Part shown: positions 59,537 through 64,000 of the stretch, in pieces
Layout of the letters: every line of letters starts with the position of its first letter
How positions within the stretch are numbered: the stretch's first letter is position 1
Assembly (NCBI GenBank): GCA_029204225.1
Contig: CM055096.1
Location: forward strand, 76,051,521-76,115,520
Direction: 5' to 3'
DNA from: Diphasiastrum complanatum
Lineage: Eukaryota; Streptophyta; Lycopodiopsida; Lycopodiales; Lycopodiaceae
Length of the DNA stretch: 64,000 bases
Notes under the pieces: generated by a model
Told to the model about the DNA's origin: nothing
The model's input: only the letters and a program-made list of their open reading frames with translations
Databases searched by the model: none
Made by a program: the position numbers and the translations under genes

Positions 59537-62500
59537 GGAATACGAATCGTCATCTAGTTCTAGTGATGATCACATACATTATGTATCCACCACAAGATTG
59601 GGATACAATGGGCCACATATAGATCAACTATCTCGTCGTGAACGGATGGGATTACGAGCCATGATGAGAATAGATGAACAACCATGTCGCAAGACAAATT
59701 GGTCTAGACCTAACTCTTCTTCTTCCTCAAAATCAAGTTTAAGTGATGAATATGATTGTTCTATGCAAGATGAAGTTGAAATCATGAACAACTTGATAAA
59801 TGATGTCTATGAGCATCATGACAATATGAAAGAACCCACTGAACACAGTACCGAATCTTTTATGACTGATGAGAAAAGGAAAATGAGAGAAGAATCACAT
59901 ACACCATTATACCCTGGAGCAAAGACATCTCATTTGTCCGCTGCGTTGCTTCTATTGAATCTCCAAGCAAAATATAAATGGAGTGATACAAGTGTAACAT
60001 CTTTATTTGGGTAAAGAAGATTGAATTATTTTTTATTTAACTAGGTGTGTATTTGTGTAAGTTAAAAGTTTTAGTTGAATAAGCAATTGTGTTTCATGTT
60101 ATGAAAATTCATTTGGTTATATGCAGGGTATTACGCAAACTACTCCCAGAAGGAAATAGCATGTTAGAGACGAGAGCCAAGGCACGCAAGATGTTGAATG
60201 CAATGGGAATGGACTATACACAACATCATGCTTGTCCAAAAGATTGCATCTTGTATCGTGGTGAGTATAAAGGACTAACAAATTGTCCTATATGTGAGAC
60301 TCCTCGATATCGAGATGATTTGCAAGGGACCGCTATCCCAAGCAAGGTGTTGAGACATTTTCCAATAATTCCACGATTGCAACGATTGTTTCGTTGCAAA
60401 TCCCTTGCAGAACTGATAAATTGGCATGCTAGCCACCGTTCTTCAGATGGGGTTATGAGAGTACCCTCAGATTCTCCTGCATGGAAACACATTGACAAAG
60501 AGTATCCATGTTTTGCAATTGAATCTAGAAACATAAGATTTGGACTTGCAACAGATGGGGTGAATCCCTTTGGCAAGATGTCAAGCACGTGGTCTACTTG
60601 GCTAGTGGTGTTGGTCAACTACAACATTCCACCTTGGCTAACTATAAAAAAAGGACATCTCATGTTAGCACTTTTAATTCCTGGAAAACACAAAGTAAAG
60701 AATATGGATGTCTACCTTGGACCGTTAGTTGAAAAATTGGAGCTATTATGGAAGGGTGTCCAAGCGTATGACATCTTACGTCCAATACAAGACAACAACT
60801 TTTTGTTGCGCGCAATTCTAATGTGGACAATGCATGACTATCCAGGATTGGGTGATTGTTCAAGTGACTAGAATATGAGATCATCTGTATTTTCTATATA
60901 TTTATTTTTTCTATATTCGCTATTTATGTTTAATTTTTTGATCTACAAGTAACACAAATTGCATTTGATTTCTTGAGGTTTTACAACTTTCGGATAACAC
61001 GCGTGTCTCGTTTGTGGACCAGATATTGATGCTCGACACTCACGTCATCTAAGCAAAGTTGTATATGAAAATCATCGCAAATACTTGCATGAGGATCATT
61101 CGTTTCGGCATACGCAAAGAAGAGGATTTGGAGGAAAGATGGAAACAAGGATGCCTCCAAAGAGAATGTCCATGGCAGATTGGCACAAGCTCTGGATTGA
61201 ATCTGAGACCAAGCCAATTAATGGTATGAAAACACTATCTATCTTTCATTGTCTACCATATTGGAATAAACTTTTGATCAATCACTTGCTTGATCCTATG
61301 CATATATTCAAAAATGTGGGTGAATCAATATGGAAACACTTGGTGGGCGAAAAAGATAGTATTAATGCAAGACAAGACCTACAAGAATCAAAGACAAAAA
61401 AAGAGTACTGGCCAAAATCCTGTACAGATGGAAATACTCATATCATTGAAAGAGCCCCTTGGATTCTTACCAAGGAAGAGTACAAGTATGTACGGTCAGT
61501 CATTTGCGAGATGAGAACACCAACTTGTTTTGCTCATTCACTACGAATATCATTCACAGCAGAAGGAAAACTTCATAGTCTTAAATCTCATGATTGGTTG
61601 AAGATGCTTGAGTACATATTTCCAATGTGTGTTTGTGGTTGTCTAACTAATCAACTTCGTGATACCATTTACAAATTAGCATCCATTGTCAGGTACTTAC
61701 ATTTCTTTCACTCACGTTATATGCTATTGCATATTTATTTTACCTACGAATTCGATAAAGTCATATGATGATCATATAATACAAATATGGTGTAGATGGA
61801 TGTGTGACAAGGAGATTCGTGAGATAGATGTGGAGAAAAAACATGAAGATATAGTAGAGGCTATATGTATGCTGGAGAGAAATTTTCCAACCTCCATCTT
61901 GGACATACAAGTGCATCTGCTTGTGCACTTGGTCCAAGAAATTGGTATTGCCAGTCCTGTGCACTCAAGGTACAAAATACATTATTTTGGTTTTTGTGGC
62001 TTCAATATATTTAGCATCATTTTTTTTATGTCATTGAACATTGCTCTTATCATGCAATAAATATTTATAGGTGGGATTTTTTTTTTGAGAGATTCATAAA
62101 AGTTTTGAAAGATTTTGTGTGTCAAAAGGCAAGACCAGAGGGAAGTATGGCCGAGGGGTGGTTAGCGCAAGAATCTCTTATTTATGTCACTGAATTTTTG
62201 CTTCAAATACATCCGTCTACTCCACGGCTATGGAATGATAGGTAAACGGTGAAAAATCCCAAGGTCAAATGACACCTTTTCTTAGAGAAAAATTTTCTAC
62301 TTTCATGCTCTATAATTCAGGAGTGATGGATAAGTGGTTGGAATTATATGAACAAGAGAAGAAAAAAAGAACGTTGGTTAGAAATAGACACCGACATAAT
62401 AGACATAGGGGTCATACTGCACCTTCACGTGATGTTGAGCCATTGCCCAACCAATGCACCATAGAATGGATGGTTGACACACTCCAACAAGCAAGATCAA

Positions 62501-62748
62501 ATGGACAAGTCATATTTGACATGGAATGGGACCTTGCAAGAGGATGTGATTGGAAGGTTTGTTTATTGTTTTTTAATAAAATACAATGTAACTTGTATAA
62601 TGATTGATTATTGTCTTAATTACCATTAATATGTGGTAGTATCAAAAGTATAGTGCAATGTGGGCATATGGTCGTCATCATTGCGTTGAACGAGTTGATA
62701 TGAAACGACGAACTTATGATTGTGGTTTAGACTTAACAGAGACTTAAT
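59537..62748 (+). pseudogene. CACTA (En/Spm) TNP2-type transposase, multi-exon
   Basis: The exons follow plausible splice sites: ~59539-60010 (acidic/Ser-rich, then PLYPGAKTSHLSAALLLLNL); 60127-~60858 with the TNP2 core (LPEGNSMLETRAKARKML, CPICETPRYRDD, KVLRHFPIIPRLQRLF, FGLATDGVNPFGKMSSTWS, MDVYLGPLVEKL); ~60972-61694 with a cysteine pair CLVCG and HLLDPMHIFKNVGESIWKHL; 61796-61969 and ~62070-62264, together a DUF4218-like region (MLERNFPTSILDIQVHLLVH, then VCQKARPEGSMAEGWLAQES); and C-terminal parts to 62748. The joins 60010/60127, 61694/61796 and 61969/62070 keep frame. The TAG near 60868 can be spliced out at an upstream GT, but a TAA before the CLVCG exon and others suggest decay. TNP2 is the catalytic transposase that cuts CACTA termini. 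I found no CACTA terminal repeats around it, so borders are unknown. Confidence 0.88.
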
Positions 62749-63735
62749 CAAATTGTGCTTAAAGTATATGATAGATAGTTTAATCATTGGCTAGTAGCCC
62801 AACTATCTCGGTTATGTCTTACTCCTAAAACATTTCATAGATTTGTCTTTCGAAAAATCTATTAAATCATTTAATTAATGCTGCAACCACTAATGTAAAC
62901 TAAAACAAAGTTTTAATCATGCATAGTACATGAAATAATGTAATGGAAAGCTATATACAGGCACACCAATACGGGACTGGACGAGCCGCCAATGACCAGT
63001 TACCCAACTTCCACGTTCCAACCGAAAAGAGTGTGCATGTGACTTGGAGGCCAACATTCGTCGTTTTCTTTCTACTTTCTCGATTTTGTCTTTTCAGCCA
63101 GAGCTAAGAGAATATGAGAGCTTTATTTTTACAACCATTGACTCTTTACAATTTATGATCCTCGATGCAGCAGCTGGGCACTGGCACCCCTCCAAAATCA
63201 AAACGTTGCCTAATTTTATTTACACGAGATCAAGTTTATGAAAAGTGCGCATACAAGACATCAAGACTCAACAACGAAAGTCCAAAGGTGCATCTAATCC
63301 AAAAAACAACTAGGAGCAGAGATTGAAGAGGAAATAAGAAGCCATTAGATTGGGAAGTACATTATCTAGGACATAAACATGAGACACTCTTTTTTGCAAT
63401 TTTCATCCATGAAGATACTTGGTCCTCTTAAAAAATGTTGAAAACATGGAGCCCTGGTGCATGGAATGTGATGTCCTTTCTAATGACATTCTTGTGCTGC
63501 TCTATGCAATTTTAGAAGTCTAGAGTAAGATTGTTCCAAGACACATCACGTTAAGTTCTTAAGTTCTGTAATGCTTGTCCATCATATTGGCAAATTGCAT
63601 AGAAGAATGGCTTCGGGCATTGGCAAGCTTTAGAGAATAATGGCTCATAGATAGGGTAATGAGCCATGAGCCATTATTTTCTACCATTGTCTTAGTCCAT
63701 ATGGGTTATACCATGTTTTTATTAACCGTATGGTT
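62749..63735. other. No gene recognised
   Basis: AT-rich spacer. A palindromic gagccattattctc-like repetition (aataatggctcat / atgagccattatt near 63637-63680) is present. The 3' terminus of the CACTA element is expected here but not seen. Confidence 0.4.
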
Positions 63736-63737
63736 GT

Positions 63738-63815
63738 TCCTGAGATGGATTGGAGTCGATCTCATGACCTCGTGATTACGAAATCATGCCTTGACCAACT
63801 CACCGATTAAGATAC
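63738..63815 (-). other. tRNA-like sequence, possible SINE head
   Basis: On the minus strand a stretch has a D-arm/A-box-like tgagttggtcaagg, an anticodon-arm-like tgatttcgtaatca, and a B-box gatcgactc that fits GWTCRANNC, in the right order and spacing. The acceptor and T stems do not pair well and the anticodon loop is abnormal, so a working tRNA is unlikely. A tRNA-derived SINE or pseudogene fits better. Confidence 0.4.
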
Positions 63816-63880
63816 TTATTAAATATGCTTACAAACGTCCGCATGAAATGGTACTTGAGGCTTGTTTTACAAAATATCAT

Positions 63881-63884
<4 letters not shown>

Positions 63885-63917
<33 letters not shown>
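63885..63917. repeat. (GA)n tract before a start codon
   Basis: About 16 GA units end directly at the ATG of the partial gene at the window edge. This fits the GA-rich 5' untranslated leaders seen in many plant genes. Confidence 0.9.
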
Positions 63918-63922
<5 letters not shown>

Positions 63923-64000
63923 GATGGCGTTGTCCCTGGGCGGTGGGGAGCTGCATTGCCCTCAGAAACCCTCCCTCCATCGCTACAGCATCATCCTCTC
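63918..64000 (+). CDS. 5' end of a new gene, cut by the window edge
   Basis: ATG at 63918 opens a frame that stays open to the last base and reads MAMALSLGGGELHCPQKPS, then HRYSIIL. The local GC content is much higher than in the surrounding repeats. The Ala/Ser-rich start with few acidic residues could be a plastid transit peptide, but only 27 codons are visible. Function cannot be told. Confidence 0.5.

Noticed and set aside
60226-60618. 130-codon minus-strand frame
   Set aside because: Antisense to the TNP2 transposase exon, which has clear family motifs on the plus strand.

Overview
The window is nuclear DNA of a land plant. It has spliced genes with GT..AG introns, (GA)n/(CT)n/(GT)n microsatellites, plant-type LTR retrotransposons primed by initiator-Met tRNA, a CACTA (En/Spm) transposase and a plant leucine-rich-repeat receptor kinase. 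Nothing bacterial, organellar or CRISPR-like was seen. The clade cannot be fixed from this sequence; a large, repeat-rich genome (fern, lycophyte, gymnosperm or repeat-rich angiosperm) would fit.

Layout. 1-6.3 kb: stacked 3' ends and LTRs of Ty3/gypsy and Ty1/copia elements. 6.5-8 kb: a degenerate copia gag and a possible first coding exon of a host gene (minus strand). 8.2-18.3 kb: mostly unassigned AT-rich DNA with an inverted-repeat (MITE-like) cluster, gypsy gag and integrase remnants, a (CT)n block and a few candidate exons. 18.3-27.1 kb: a patchwork of decayed gypsy and copia pieces. 27.1-33.4 kb: one complete, apparently intact Ty3/gypsy chromovirus on the minus strand, with identical-looking LTRs, initiator-Met primer site, purine tract, a single 1589-codon gag-pol frame and a 5-bp target duplication. 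It sits inside the integrase of an older copia element. 36.4-38.9 kb: the only complete host gene seen, a two-exon LRR receptor-like kinase of 636 residues. 41.3-42.6 kb: copia RNase H remnant, two compound microsatellites and hairpins. 43.2-54.7 kb: a second nest, a copia element (5-bp target duplication AAAAC, two LTRs of about 0.85 kb) inserted into the integrase of an older gypsy element. 57.4-62.75 kb: an unknown minus ORF, a SET-domain-like ORF and a multi-exon CACTA TNP2-type transposase gene. 63.9 kb to the edge: start of a new plus-strand gene after a (GA)n leader.

The two nests give a relative timeline. The copia host at 26-34 kb is older than the intact chromovirus (family A) inside it. 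The gypsy element at 44-54.7 kb is older than the copia element inside it, whose LTRs have diverged by substitutions and a 31-bp indel. Fragments of family A also occur at 1.05-2.0, 5.05-5.15 and 43.23-43.48 kb, so the family has a long local history and one apparently recent insertion. The least explained part is the SET-like ORF beside the CACTA transposase, separated from it by a degenerate AT-rich tandem repeat.
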